Below are positions 11,213-24,000 of a stretch of 64,000 bases of DNA, one piece after another (the first letter of the stretch is position 1; each line of letters begins with the position of its first letter). Source of the stretch: Ahaetulla prasina. Taxonomy: Eukaryota > Chordata > Lepidosauria > Squamata > Colubridae. The stretch lies in the NCBI RefSeq assembly GCF_028640845.1, contig NC_080542.1:148737298-148801297 (forward strand). Direction: 5' to 3'. A program made the translations under genes and the position numbers. Below the pieces are notes generated by a model. That model saw only the letters and a list, made by a program, of their open reading frames with translations. It did no database searches and was not told where the DNA came from.

Positions 11213-11512
11213 GACCCCTTGACTTCACCAAACACCATTGGGACCCAAATTTCTGACACAGCCCCTCGGTCGCTAAGGGAGTTGCACCCAATTTTTGCCG
11301 TGGATGTTAAGCGAATTGGCTTGGGTGTACAGCAAATCCGGCTTCCACTATTGATGATGGCTATGGGAAGGTCACAAAATGGAGATTGCGGAACACCACA
11401 ACTGTTACCATTTGGCCCGGGGACGCCGTATGATGGTCGTACATGCGAGGACTCCTCGTAGCCCGCTCATTTCGATGCCGTCTTAACTTCCAGTGGTCGC
11501 TAAATTAATGTA
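11213..11512. mobile_element. Degenerate Tigger-like MITE
   Basis: It has the family's phrases (ATTGGGACCCAAATTTCTG, GGTCGCTAA, TAAGCGAATTGGC, GGTCGCTAAATTAATGTAAG) but is strongly diverged, so it is an old copy. 11513-11900 shows nothing recognisable. Confidence 0.6.
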
Positions 11513-11902
11513 AGTCAAAAAGTTGCTGTAATTTTGTCTGAATTGATTTTTTTGCAAGAGGGGCTTTTAGAAGGAACGTGGCAATAAGGCCACAAATTGT
11601 GCGACTGCAGGGTGTGTGTTGCAAACCACAACCCTTTGCGAACAAATTTGCCTTTGTTGTGTGTCTTTCTCTGCCTTCTTCTCACTTTGTCTTCCTTAAT
11701 GTTTAGTAAAATTGGATTTTCTAAGAGTTGCTAACTTGGAGATAGGATTCGCACTTGCATCGGAAGCCGTCGCAACTATGCAAACCTTCCAGCGTGGCTG
11801 GGTCTTGTCAATGACCCTGATCATTCCTGTTGTGTTTGCAAAAACAACCCCGGGACGGTTTGAGGCCCCTCCCCGTCCTTTTTGGGGGAGAGGTTATAGA
11901 AA

Positions 11903-12205
11903 TCCCGGACAAGAGGTATTCCTTGTCTTACGACCACATTCCTGTTGCTAAGCGAGACATTATTTCTCCCCCCTTTTGTGGCTATTCCTGCTGTGGTCAC
12001 TAAGCGAATCCCTGCAGTTGTAAGAAACTAGACTTTTCCATTCGAGTGAAATGGGGATCAGGTGACCCTGGAATGCTGCGAATGTTGTAAATATTAAGTC
12101 AGTTGCTACAAAGGTGGTGTGGAAAACGGTTGCAAGTGCAGTTTTCCGTTGCCATTGCAGCAACTGACTTGTATTTATGATGGTCACTAACCGAGGACTA
12201 ATGTA
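11903..12205. mobile_element. Degenerate Tigger-like MITE
   Basis: It starts with GTATTCCTTGTCTTACGACC and ends with ACCGAGGACTA, inside which are the usual TTGCTAAGCGAGAC and CACTAAGCGAATCCCTGCAG blocks. A further fragment lies at 12438-12505. The rest to 12597 is unassigned. Confidence 0.65.
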
Positions 12206-12597
12206 ATTCAGCCTGGAATTATTTCTTTCTTCTAACTCGAGTTCTCTTTCTGCTGTCTAGGAGAATCTATCTCTCCTCACCGTGGTCCTTGTCCCATTGA
12301 AGGTCCTTTTGGGATGTGTGGGATACCAATTACCATCATCCCCAGTCCTTGTTCAGGTAAGGCCCAGTGGGAGTTGGGGGCTTCGAAAAAAATATGGATC
12401 CCGAATTTTACTCGGCATCTTAAGGTGACCTTTCTTATCAGGTATTCCTTGTCTTACGACCATCGTAGAGCCTGGAGTTACAGTTGTAAATCAAGCATCA
12501 TGTCACCAAATCTAATTTTTTTGCCTTTTTTTTTTTAGCAACCGTCACAGAAAAAATCATAAGAACTATCAGATTTTTTGAATGAATGAATATGAAT

Positions 12598-12815
12598 GAA
12601 TATTTTAATTTGTATACCGCCCTTCTCCCGAAGGACTCAGGGCAGTGAACAGGCAGATAAAATACAGATACACACAATAGTTAAAACATCCCTTAAAAAA
12701 CTGATTTAAATTTGCCCAAATATTAAAATAACATACACCCCCATAAAATTACAAAACTTTAAAAACCCATCAAATTCAATTAAAATTTAAAGATAAAAAT
12801 CAAGCTAGTCCAGCC
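12598..12815 (-). mobile_element. L2-like LINE 3' end
   Basis: TATACCGCCCTTCTCCCGAA is followed by an AT-rich 3' UTR nearly identical to that at 10735-10975. It is flanked by GAAT/ATTC tetramer runs. 12816-13440 has a short MITE-like fragment near 12870 and otherwise nothing recognisable. Confidence 0.8.
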
Positions 12816-13448
12816 ATACGAATTCATTCATTCATTCATTATTCATATTCATAAATAAATATCGATTTATGGTCATTCATTTAGCGACCGCTGGACATTA
12901 CAATGGGCACTGAAAAAAACCAAATAGTTGTGCGTGGAGGGCTATATGCACACCACTGCAGGGGCTGCCATCATGGCGACAACTGTCGTTGTAAGTGCCG
13001 CTTGTTCAGCGTTGTTGGGCCTTTGGTCACTAAAAGAGGACTGGTTCCATGGATCTGGCAGGGAGAAAAAGCAAAAACTTTGTGCTTCCCTGGTTCTCAA
13101 ATCTGTCTTGTCTTCCTCTCTTGGGCCTTTACAGTGACCACTTTCGCACAACCTCGGAGGGCGGATGTGAGTTTGTTCGGGTTGTGTCTCACAACCCCAA
13201 ATGAAGACGCCTTTCTCTGAAGTTGCTTCCTTCACTTGAGATGTTTTGTTCACAAGCCAGCTTTGAAGATCCGGCTCTGGTAAACATTACAATTACTCTC
13301 TTTCAAGCTATTTATACCCAGACAACCCTGTTTGATTGAAAATGAAACTGATAATGTTAAAAAATTAAAAAATTCAAACAAAAGAAGATTCGGTTCTATC
13401 TCTCCATAATCACAGGTAAATATTTTAGTCCTCTATCAAACGCTAGAG

Positions 13449-13593
13449 CAGGGGTCTGCAAACTTGGCTCCTTTAAGACTTGTGGACTTCAACTCCCAGA
13501 GTCCCTCAGCCAGCAAAGCAAAGCAAAGCTGGCTGAGGGACTCTGGGAGTTGAAGTCCACAAGTCTTAAAGGGACCAAGGTTGGAGACCCCTG
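13449..13593. mobile_element. Complete palindromic hAT MITE with 8-bp target duplication
   Basis: The 145-bp element begins CAGGGGTCTGCAAACTTGG and ends with the inverse, CCAAGGTTGGAGACCCCTG. The two arms pair along almost the whole length around a short AGCAAAGCAAAGCAAAGCT hinge. It is flanked by CGCTAGAG and CACTAGAG, an 8-bp duplication with one mismatch. CAGGGG ends and 8-bp duplications are hallmarks of hAT elements. It has no coding capacity. This is the type copy for the arms seen throughout the window. Confidence 0.88.
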
Positions 13594-14061
13594 CACTAGA
13601 GCAGTATGTGTCAAACTTGATAGGGATGTAGGCTCCCAACTCCCAGAATCCCCCAACCGACGTGTTTTAAGAGGGTTGGACTTCAACCAGACATGCTTCT
13701 TTGGGGCTAAAATCCACCTTACATAATTTTAATTTTGCTTGAACACAGGTACATGATAAACACTTAAAACACGTAAAAAAGCAGAGATTTCTGCATCCTT
13801 CTGGTGGCACGGATGTTTGAACACGCTTCACATGTTCCATGGTAGAAGGGAAACTTTCTGGACCCAAAATAATAATATGGAAGGGATAGGGGAAATCCCC
13901 CCTCCCACCCATAGAAGTTAAGTGATTTTTAAAAAAAAGAGTATCGATGCATTTTTTAAAAAAAAGACTAGGATAATTTTTTGTAATCAAAGTTTGTGTA
14001 AAATTGTGTTGGAATAATTTGGTGTCGGCTTGGGGGAAGTGACGAAGGGTCATTAAGATTG

Positions 14062-14310
14062 AAAACCAAGTGGGTGTAGGGGTTGAACGTTGGCCTAGAA
14101 ACCAGGAGACGGTGAGTTCTAGTCCCGCATTAGGCATGAAACCCAGCCTTTGTGGGGGGAGAGGGCTTGAGCCAGTCACTCTTTGCCCAGCCTACCTGGC
14201 AGGGTTGTTGTGTGGAAAAGTACACAGGTAATTTAATATGTATCTTCATCATCTTGAGTTAGCTTTCCACGTAGTAAAGGGAAAGTAAAAATCAATACGA
14301 ATAAATGTGG
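14062..14310 (+). mobile_element. tRNA-derived SINE
   Basis: It contains an A-box-like GGTGTAGGGGTTGAACG, a B-box-like GTGAGTTCTAGTCCCGC, and the core ending CCTGGCAGGGTTGTTGTGTG. The same family appears at 18410 and, inverted, at 31143. Confidence 0.7.
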
Positions 14311-14337
14311 ATTTTAAGTTCCTGACTCGTCTCCTAG

Positions 14338-14731
14338 GTCTCTACCAGCTCGGCTAGGGGCTTTACTGCCCATCATCCACGCCCACGCCTCTCGCCCTGA
14401 AGAGGAAGCGGCCCAGCAGCCGGCCTCTGTTCTAAATGGAGACCGCCGAAAGAGAGGAAGTTTGCGGTCAACCGACGATGGAAGGTTTCTTGGAAAAAAG
14501 GATGACGAAGACCATGCTTCTCTTCCGCCCCCTGGAGATGGGGCACGATGGGATTTTGCGCTGCTTCCAATGGGGGCGTGTGTTAGGAGGAGATCAAAGT
14601 CATCAGAAGTCTCAGAAATGAGTAAATTGACATTTGAAATTAGAGAACAGGAAAATAAGCAATATTATAAGATGGGATTTGTTTTATTGATGGTTAAAAG
14701 GAAGGAAAGATCTGAGAAAGGTTATTATTAA
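14338..14731 (+). other. Unassigned 131-codon open stretch with candidate splice acceptor
   Basis: After CTCGTCTCCTAG (AG at 14336-14337) the + strand stays open for 131 codons, to a stop after 14728. Its first two thirds are GC-rich and not recognisably repetitive, with peptide pieces such as LPIIHAHASRPEEEAA and LPPPGDGARWDFALLP. The last third is AT-rich and may be LINE-derived. I recognise no protein family. It could be a coding or non-coding exon of an upstream gene, or chance. Confidence 0.3.
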
Positions 14732-15263
14732 GCGAAATATTGAATTGATTTAGAATGATGGAATGAATAATGCTATCAGATAAAATACTATTTTGTGGAC
14801 ATGTATATGGAATGAGAGGATGAAAGATTATAGCCATTGGTTAACTAAAGGGTTAGATATTAGATGGAGGTAATGTAATACTAGATGAATCAAGTCTGTC
14901 TGTGCCCCTCCCTCCCGGATGACAGAATATAGTTGGAAGGGACCTGGGAGGTCATGTAGTCCAACCTGAGTCCTTCGGGAGAAGGGCGGTATAAAAATCG
15001 AATAAATAATAATAATAACCAAGCAGGAGACCATTTTTAGGCTGGTCCTGAGTGAAGAGAGGAAGGAAGGGCCTCTTCCAAAATTTGGGGCTGTCTCTTG
15101 GGGGGTTGTGTGTCGGGGAGAGGGGATTTCTCCCCAACTTCTGCCAACAGAAAAAGACTTCTGTATCCTTAAAAGAACATTTTCTGAAGAATAAATGACT
15201 CCCCACCTCAGCCTGTCTCTCTTCCTTTCTTTCCCATGATCGGGGTGGGGTGGGGGGGGCAAT

Positions 15264-15612
15264 CCTCGGTTTTATGACCACAACAAAGCCCCAAAATTTC
15301 CGCTGCTCAGTGAGACATTTGTTAAGTATGTTTTGCCCTGTTTTCTGACCCTCTTTGCCACTGTCATTAAGTGAATTGCTGCAGTTCAGTGAGTCACCTG
15401 GTTAAGTGAATCAGGCTTCCTGCTTGTCAAGACGGTCACAAAACAGGATCACGGGACACAGTGGCCGTCATAAACATGAGTTGGCCAAGCCTCTGAATTT
15501 GGATTGTATGGGGAATGCTGCAACGGTCATAAGAGTGAAAAAAAACCTCATAACTCCAAGTGCTGTTGTAACTGAAAGGTTATTAAATGAACTCTTGTAA
15601 ATCAAGGACTAG
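15264..15612. mobile_element. Tigger-like MITE
   Basis: It runs from CGGTTTTATGACCACAACAA to GTAAATCAAGGACTAG with the family's internal phrases (GTGAGACATTTGTTAAGTA, GGTCATAAGAGTGAAAAA). A short L2 tail (about 14965-15020) lies before it. Confidence 0.8.
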
Positions 15613-15727
15613 TTTAGAAATAGTCCTCGACTTGCAACAATTCATTTATTGGGCCAAATCTGGTGTCCCATCTGTTAAATCTGGATTTAAATGGACATAG
15701 TCCTTTGCTTTAAAACAGAAGTTATAA

Positions 15728-15960
15728 AGGAACTGAAAAAGGGACTTTGAGATCAACTACTCCAACCCACTGCACAAGCAGGAGACCCTTAGAGAATCAG
15801 AGAGTTGGAAGACCTCGGAGGTCATCTAGTCCAACCCACTGCTCAACCAGGAAACCCTTCCTGAATTGTAGAATAACAGGGTAGGGAGGGACCTGGGAGG
15901 TCATCTAGTCCAACCCCTTGCTCAAGCGGAAGACCCGTACAGAATCGGGTGGAAGGGACC
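15728..15960 (-). mobile_element. CR1 LINE 3' end fragments
   Basis: Three successive copies of the inverted CR1 3' end phrase GGTCATCTAGTCCAACCC with AGAATCAGAGAGTTGGAAG-like lead-ins suggest repeated short insertions or local duplication. 15961-16316 shows nothing recognisable. Confidence 0.75.
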
Positions 15961-16316
15961 ATTTTCCACCTCCAGAAGGATTTTAGTTAATTAGGAATTA
16001 ATTTCCCCACTCAATTTGGGGACACTTGCTCTCCAGCTGAGCGTCTCCGGGGTGCTTCTGCCCATCTAGCACTCCTCTCCCCAACTCCAAAGCCTCTTTG
16101 CCAACCCACACGCGCCAGCTGTGGTTCGAGGGTGGAGTAGCTACTCTTAGGAGCCCGTGAAAAAGAGGAAATGACGTTCCCCCGCCACAAACCTCACGAG
16201 TGTGGCAAAACACTTCTGGAGGAAGAGTTGCAGGGCTCATGTTGGAAATGTGGGGTCTTGAAATAAACTGGATACCCCATAAAAGAATGTACCTGGGGGT
16301 TGAACTGGGGTGGGGG

Positions 16317-16690
16317 GTCCCGGGTGCTGGGTAGGTTTCTTGCAGACGTCTCATGACCCAACTAGGGAACAGCATCAGTGCTAGAAGGGAGGGTGGCCTA
16401 TGGAGGAGGAGGAACAGGAAGAAGAAAAGGACCGTGGGGTCCTTGGTGTTCCCTGAGCTGGGTGTGGTTTTCTTGCAGACGTCTCATGACCCAACTAGGG
16501 AACGTCATCAGTGTTACTGTGTTTTCCCCGAAAATAAGATCCTGTCTTATATTTTTTTGAAGCCTGAAATAAGCACTTGGCCTTATTGCCATGCCCTCAA
16601 AAACCCAATTGGGCTTATTATCAGGGGAGTTCTTATTTGGGGGAAAACAGGGTAGAAGGGGGGAGGAGGAGGAAGGAAAGGATGGTGGGG
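16317..16690. repeat. Unclassified repeat, CATGACCCAACTAGGGAAC family
   Basis: Two units each contain TTGCAGACGTCTCATGACCC and a purine-rich GGAGGAGGA tract (near 16332-16400 and 16472-16520). Relatives lie at 22150-22690, 45490-45940, 51770-51830, 52730-52910 and 54360-54700. 16691-17423 has no recognised element; it may hold MYO1G regulatory sequence. Confidence 0.7.
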
Positions 16691-17423
16691 TCTTTGCTCT
16701 CTGAATTTTAATACTTGAGAACTTCCTTATTCCTTAGCTCTGCCTGATGTTTCTTTGCTCGATTGGTTGTGTCTGTATGCGTGCCTTTGTGTGCGTTTGG
16801 AAGTGTGTGGTTTAAGAGTGGGGTTTCCAGAGCCACATCTAAGCTGTGCAAGGTTGACCTACACAACAGACGAAGCTGACCGATTAAAATGTAGTGAATG
16901 GCCACCAGGAATTTGTTCTACTTTTGCGTTCTGTCAAGGAGATGCTGCTTTTTGTTTTCGATGGAGCAATGCCAACCGAAGATCGCACAAATGTGGGTTG
17001 TGTGGAAGCAGTTGCGAGGGAAGGATGGAGTGGAAGTGGTCTCCCAAGACCTGCCAATGATGGAGAAATCAAGGAAGTTTTTGAGTCCGTTGCCTTGTTG
17101 TTCCCGTTGTGTTGTGGTAGGATGGCTGCCCCTCCTGTGTGGTAAATGTGGTGGATTCCTTGTGCTTCCTGTCCCACCTGGCTAAGCTCCTCGATCTTGA
17201 AGCCACAATGAAGAGGAAACAAAGGAGACATTTCAGGTGGGATTTTCCATGACTTGGGTTGACATCCATCGTTCAAGGAGAAGTCTTTTGATCCACCTTC
17301 CAAATTTACGATGGGTGGAAACAGACCATAATTTATATCTTGAACAAGTCAGAAGCGACTGTCTGAACCACAGCAATCACATTCCTGGATCTCTTCATAG
17401 CTTCGCTGTCTCTGGTGGCCTTT

Positions 17424-17822
17424 TATGATGTTTTCCAACTTCTCCAGGTTTAGGGTTTAGATTCTCCGTGGAGGACTTTGAGACCTCTTCTTAAGAGGGA
17501 TCCATCCATCCTGTAAGATCCATTCTGTTGAGGACATTAGATTCTATAAGATCCATTATCTGGAGGACATTAGATGCCTTCTCTCTTGATCTATGACGTT
17601 CTCCGTTCTCCATGGTTTAGGTTCTCCATGGAGGACTTCTTCTCCAGAGGAATCCATCCATCCTATAAGATCCATTCTTTGGAGGACATTAGATGTCTTC
17701 TCTGGTGGTCTCTTAATGAAGTTCTCCATGTTCTCCAGGGTTTAGTGTTTAGGTTCTCCATTAAGGACTTTGAGACCCTCTTCTCCAATAGAATCCATCC
17801 ATCCTATAAGATCCACCCGTAG
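17424..17822 (+). repeat. Threefold direct repeat immediately upstream of MYO1G
   Basis: Three diverged units of about 110-160 bp each read TTCTCCA..GGTTTAG..TTCTCC(A/G)TGGAGGACTT, then CTTCTCCAGAGGAATCCATCC and TATAAGATCCATTCTTTGGA. The last ends about 170 bp before the start codon, so the array lies in or next to the expected promoter or 5' UTR. Confidence 0.8.
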
Positions 17823-17990
17823 AAAAACAGTGATCAAGGAAGTGGACCTGCAACAAAACAGTTCGCTCTGCAAACCACAAGCTCCACCTTCTCACTGAGA
17901 CGGAAATCACCCTACTTGACTCACCCTTCTTTCCACTGACGAGCGAGGACGGTTGTCTGTCCCAGCAAACGGACTAACTTCTCCGGGAAC

Positions 17991-18085
17991 ATGGCAGAGC
18001 AAGAGAGTCTAGAATTTGGGAAAGCTGATTTTGTCCTCTTGGACCAGGTGACAATGGAGGACTTCCTGGAGAACCTGAAGCTCAG
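17991..18085 (+). CDS. MYO1G: MYO1G exon 1 (coding part)
   Basis: It starts at the ATG in GGGAACATGG and encodes [19 protein letters not shown] onward, the conserved class I N-terminus. It ends in phase 2 at CTCAG|GTAAGG. Confidence 0.92.
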
Positions 18086-21000
18086 GTAAGGTTCGGAAGG
18101 GGAGAGGAAGCGAACAATAAGTCTTGTTTCTGAGGAGAAGTCAAGTGGTCTGGGCCATTGGTGGCTTCTAAGTCTTCTGAGGGACTCAGAACAGCCAGGT
18201 AGAGATTTCTGGAAAAGTTCATAGCCTTGATGGAGATCTTTGTCATTGGTGGCTTCCCAATGGAGGTCCTTCATCTTGTTCTTCAGAACCTGTAGCCTGG
18301 CAGAGTCTGTAGGGCGAAGAGTTGTGGCCCACATTAGTGGGAAAATCCACCGTTCCGTCAAACTGAGACTTCTGGGCAGTTCTGTGGTTCAATACTGGAA
18401 CTGGAAGTCAGTTTGGTCTGGTGGTTAAGGCACAGGGCTAGAAACTAGGTGGCGGTGAGTTCTAATCCCGCTTTAGGCGTGAAAGCCAGCTGGGTGACTT
18501 GGGACCAATCACTGGGAGATTGTGAGTTCTAATTCCATCTTAGGTATCAAAGCCAGCTGGGTGACTTTGGGCCAATCACCAGGCAATGGTGAGTTCTAGT
18601 CCCGCCTTAAGCAAGAAATCATACTGGGTGACTTTGGGCCAATCACCAGGTGACGGTGAGTTCTAGCCCCGCCTTAGGCATGAAAGCCTGCTGGTTAACT
18701 TTGGGCCAATCCCTGCCTCTCTCTCAGCCCAATCTACCACACAAGGTTGTCGTTGTGGGGAAGAGAAGAGGAGGAAGGACCACAATAGTCATAGGTATGC
18801 CTACCTGTATTCATTCTTAAAATTCAAAGATTTTCAGAGACGTCAGTAACCTCTTGCTAAAGTTGCTAAAGCCAGTTGTTAAGTGAATCGGGGGGGGGGG
18901 GTCATTAAGTAAATCGAGTCCCGTCCCTTCCCCACCGTGGCTTTGCCTATCAGGAGTTGACTGGGAAGGTCATGGATGATGATCACGTGATCTGAAGGAG
19001 CTGCTACCATCATAAATGTCGGCTGGCGGCCCCCAGAGGAAGATCCTTCTCTGTGGGGGCCCCCACTCTTTGGAACGAACTCCCCCCTGGTTTACGTCAA
19101 ATTTCTGACCTTCGGACTTTTCGCCGCGAACTGAAAACATATTTGTTTGTTCGTGCGGGGCTTTCTTAAATTGTTGAATTTTAAATTTTAAATTTTCTCT
19201 CTAGTTTTAATTGGGGTTTTTAGATTCATAATTCTTAATTATTTCGGCCATACTGTATAATAAGTTTTTTAATTGTATTTTAACTGTATATTGTTCTTTT
19301 TTATCCTGGCTGTACACCGCCCTGAGTCCTTCGGGAGAAGGGCGGTTTATAAATCCAATAAATAATAATAATAATAATAAATACATACCAGCTACCAGGC
19401 ACCCAAATTCTGATCATGTGACCATAAGGATGCTGCATTGGTTGTAATTTCCTGGCTGACATGCTTTAAGCCAGGTGGACTTCCACTCCCAGAATCCTTT
19501 AGGATCTCCGGACTCCATGCAAGCGGGGGGGATTCTGGGAGTGGAAGTCCACCCTTCTTAAAACCGCTCCGTTTGAGACGCACAGCTCTACGGCAACAGA
19601 AGCGACATCGGGCAAGCCCCCTTTTCAAACTAACCGGGTTTATTCCGAGCCAGAAAGTCACCTCCTTAGACGGAGGGAGTGGTGGCTCATACTGAGTCAC
19701 GCTGGAGGAAGCAGAGGGCAGAGACGGAATCGAAATGACTCAAGTCAGAGCTAATTTTGAAATCAGGAAACGCGCCACTCGCACTCGGAGCCTGGCTGCC
19801 TTCGCTTCTCTTTTTTCCATATTTATTCTTTTTTTTCATTTTATTTCTTTGTTCCATTTGCTTAAAAGAAAACCCATCTCCCCCGTACTGATACGGCGAG
19901 TCCTCGGCTTATATTGGTTCATTTAATGACCGTTCCAACTTACGATGGCACTGAAAAAAATGACTTTTTTTCACACAACCATTTGTTTAGTGACGCTGGC
20001 ACTGAAAAAAAGAGCATTTTCACACTTATGACCGTTGCAGTTACGGAATCAAAATGCAAGTGCTCGGCAACCGACTCATATTTATGACGGTTGCAGCGTC
20101 TTGGACTTACATAATCCCTTTTTGTGACCTTCTGACAAGCCCAATTCACTTAACAACCAGATCACTAGCTTATCAACTGCCAGGATTCACTTAACAACGG
20201 TGGCAAGGAAGGTCGTACAATGAGACAAACCTTTAACTAAGTAAATTCTCATTTAATGTCCAAAATTTGGGGGTCAATTGTGGTCATAAGTTGAGGACTG
20301 CCTGTGGTCCTCTTTGAATGTCCAGAATTGTATCCCAAATTCCCATCGCTAAGCAAGAAAGAAGTGCGAAGTGAATGTTGCCTTGTTTTGTGACCTTTGC
20401 TGACACCGTTGTTAAGTGAGTAAATGGATGGATGGATATTACCTCTCTATAGCTAGTCCTCACTTAATGTCCACAATTGGGGCCCAAATTTCCATCGCTA
20501 AGCAAGAAGGAAGTGCAAAGTAAATTTCACCCTGTTTTATGACCTTTCTTGCCACCGTTGTTAAACAAGTGGAGGAATGAAAGGATAGATGCATATTATC
20601 TCTGTATAGATATTCCTCAACTTACGGCGGCAAATTTCAGAGTCCGGAATTTCCGTCACTGAGTCAGACAAGTTGCTAAGTGAGTTTTGACTCATTTTAT
20701 GACCTTTCCTGCTGCCGTTCTTAAGCAAATCCCTGCAGCAGTTATGTTCGTCCCAAGGTCGTTAAGTGAACTCGGATTCCCTGTTGACATCGATCCTCAG
20801 AAGGGGATTAGTGGCGACCGTCATAAATACAAGTCAGTTGCAGAGCTGAATTTTGAAATACGTGAAAAACGGTCATGGGTCCCTTTTTTCAGTGCCATGG
20901 CTTCATGGTGAGGACAATTAACCCATGGAACTCCTTGCCACCAGAAGTGCCTCACCCTGGATAGATTGAGTGCCCGTTGGTCGAGTACGAAACAACACAA

Positions 21001-24000
21001 CGATCAAAAGATTGTTCCCCAATTCGAGGCACATGGAGTTCTTCTTGCCGTGATCCCACCACAAATATGGTCAACCTGTAAGCCTCCAAGATGCCTCCTT
21101 AATCGTGTCTCCACCTTTGGCCAAACCAGGTTTGAGAAGGGACGCATCTACACCTACATCGGGGAAGTTGTGGTCTCCGTTAACCCATACAAACCTCTGT
21201 CGCTCTACGGGAAGGACGTGATCGAGCATTACCGGGGTCGGGAACTCTATGAGAGGCCGCCTCACCTCTACGCCGTGGCCGACGCGGCCTACAAGGCCAT
21301 GAAGAGACGGGCCATGGACACCTGTGTGGTCATCTCAGGTAGGGTTCCCACACCTCTCTTTCCCCATCCAGAACAACCATCTTGATCTATCAAGTTGGAA
21401 GTTGGCTTGACGTGGATTACGGAGGTGGGTTCAAGTCAGAATAGGAACGATGCTGGAAGGGAGGTCTTCCTGTCCAATCCCTGCTCAAGCAGGAGGCCCT
21501 TACAAAATAAAAAGACTTGGAAGGGACCTCGGAGGTCATCTAGTCCAGCCCTCTCCTCAAGCAGGAGACCCTCACAGAATGACACAGTTGGAAGGGACCT
21601 CAGAGATCATCTAGTTCAACCCCCTGCTTGAGCTGGAGACCCTTACAGAATAACAAGAGTTATTCTGTTATTCTATGATTCAGCAGGGGGTCGACTAGAA
21701 GACCTTCAAGCTCCCTTCCAGCTCCATTCTGATTGATGGTTTGCAAGCCCCACAGGTTAAGATTCAGTGGGGCATTGACCCATCTAGAGGGCATCCAAAC
21801 AGACCAGGTAGGTGTGCAGGAAGGAGACGGACCAACTCAAGAATGTTTAGCTACATTGCCAAATAGATTCAGCAATTATGATGTTGTTCTCTTATATAAG
21901 CTGCATTGCTGAGAATAGAATAGAGTTGGAAGGGACCTTGGAGGTCATCTAGTCCAATCCCCTGCTGAGAAGGAGACCCTTACCGAATTAAAGAATGGCA
22001 AACTGGAAGCGACCTCGGAGGTCTTCTAGCCCATTCTCCTGCTCAAACAGGAGATCCTATCACCATTTCCGACAAGTGACCGTCCAGTCTTAATTCATCA
22101 ATCAATCAATTAAGCTAATAATCATTAACTTAATGATTAAGCTCATCTCTGAATCTTTGTGGGGTCCTTGGTGCTCTTGGAGCGGGGTGGTTTTCTTGCG
22201 GGCATTTCATGACCCAACTAGGGAACGTCATCAGGGCTAGAAGACAAAGGGCATGGGGAGGAGGAGGAGGAAGAGGAGAATGACTGTTTTCTGAGCTTGG
22301 TGGTAATTAGATAAAGAAAAGTCTGCAAGAAAACCATCGAGCTCAGAGAGCACCGAGAACCCCAAAGTCGTTGTCCTCCTCCTCCTCCTCCTCTTCCTCC
22401 TCCTCTTTCTCCTCCTTCCTTCTAGCCCTGATGAAGTTCCCTAGTCGGGTCATGAAACATCCGCAAGAAAACTACCCAGCTTAGAGAGCACCCAGGACGC
22501 CAGTCCTTCCTTTTCCCCCTCCTCCCCCACCCCTTCTAGCACTGATGATGTTCTATAGTTGGGCCATGAAACATCTCCCTTTTCCTCTGGCCCTCCTCCT
22601 CCCCTTCCTCCCCTCCTTCCAGCACTGCTGCTGTTCTCTAGTTGGGCCATGAAACGTCTTCAAGGAAACCACCAAGCTCGGAGAGCCCAAAGGACCCCAC
22701 AGTCCTCCATCATGTCAAGGCCACAGAAGGAATGCCAGAATAGACACGCATACACCTGTACACACACACACACAAGCACCCCCCACCCTCCATCTCACCC
22801 AGATCCAGCCATTGACAAATTTCTCACCGAGATCCACCTATTTTCTTGGTCTCTTTTAGGAGAAAGTGGGGCCGGAAAAACCGAAGCCAGCAAATACATC
22901 ATGCAATATATCGCGGCCATCACCAATCCGAGCCAGAGGGCTGAAGTGGAAAGGTAAGTTGAGTTCCAGGTAGTCCTCAAGTTACAACCCTTCATTTAGC
23001 GACCATCCAAAGTTACAGCCACCCTAAAAACAGGGACAAAGCACCGTTTTTCACCCTTATGACTGCCGCAGCATCCCTGTGGTCGCGTGATCAAAATCCT
23101 GGCCACTGACTCATATTTATGACGGTCGCAGCGATCCCTTTTTGTGACCTTCTGATGAGCAAATTCTGTGGGGAAGCTGAATTTGCTGAACAATGATGTG
23201 ACTCACTAAAGAACTGCAGGGATTCGCTTAATGACGATGGCAAGGAAGGTTGCAAAATCAGGTGAAAGTCACTTAACAAAGGTCTCGCTTGGCAAGGGAA
23301 ATTTTGGGTTCCGTTGTGGTTGTAAGTCGAAGACTAGCTCTATAGAGGTAATATTCATCCATCTATCCATCTGTTTCACAACCTTGGCAATTTGGTGGAA
23401 CAACTCCCAGAATTCCCCAGCTGGCATACTTTAAAGAGGCGTGGTCTCCAACTCCCAGAGTCCCCCAGCCCATCTTAAACTGCTAAGGTCACAAATCACC
23501 ACTCTAGAACCAGGAATACATAAAATAAAATAAACACCTGATCCACCGCCATTTTTAAAAAACTTCTTCCTAACAACCCTGCGAGGTAGGATAGGCAAAG
23601 CGAAAGCAGAATAGGCCAATGGGGGCTTCCTTGGGGGGCCAGGAGGAGCCCTAAAATCCCCCATGAAGGCCAGATATAACTGCTGCTTCCTCCTCCCCCC
23701 CCCCAAGTCATTTTTTTTGTCTTTCTCGGACTTTCTACAGGGTGAAAAATGTCCTGCTCAAATCCAATGGCGTTCTGGAGGCCTTCGGCAACGCCAAAAC
23801 CAACCGCAACGACAATTCCAGCCGGTTCGGCAAATACATGGACATCAATTTCGACTTCAAGGGAGATCCTACGGGAGGACACATCAGCAACTACCTGTTG
23901 GAAAAGGTATGGTGTCTGCCTGTGTGTGTGTATCAAACCAGGGGTTTTCGAGTCAGAATCAACTCACGGACTCATCCAAAAATCCACGTCGATGGAGAAG

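Noticed and set aside
17991..18085. MYO1D as the identity of the gene
   Set aside because: The first residues are also like MYO1D, but VTMEDF, RAIYTIM, WRARQLV..IPPS and the WGC / QHLYKLDP tail blocks fit MYO1G better.
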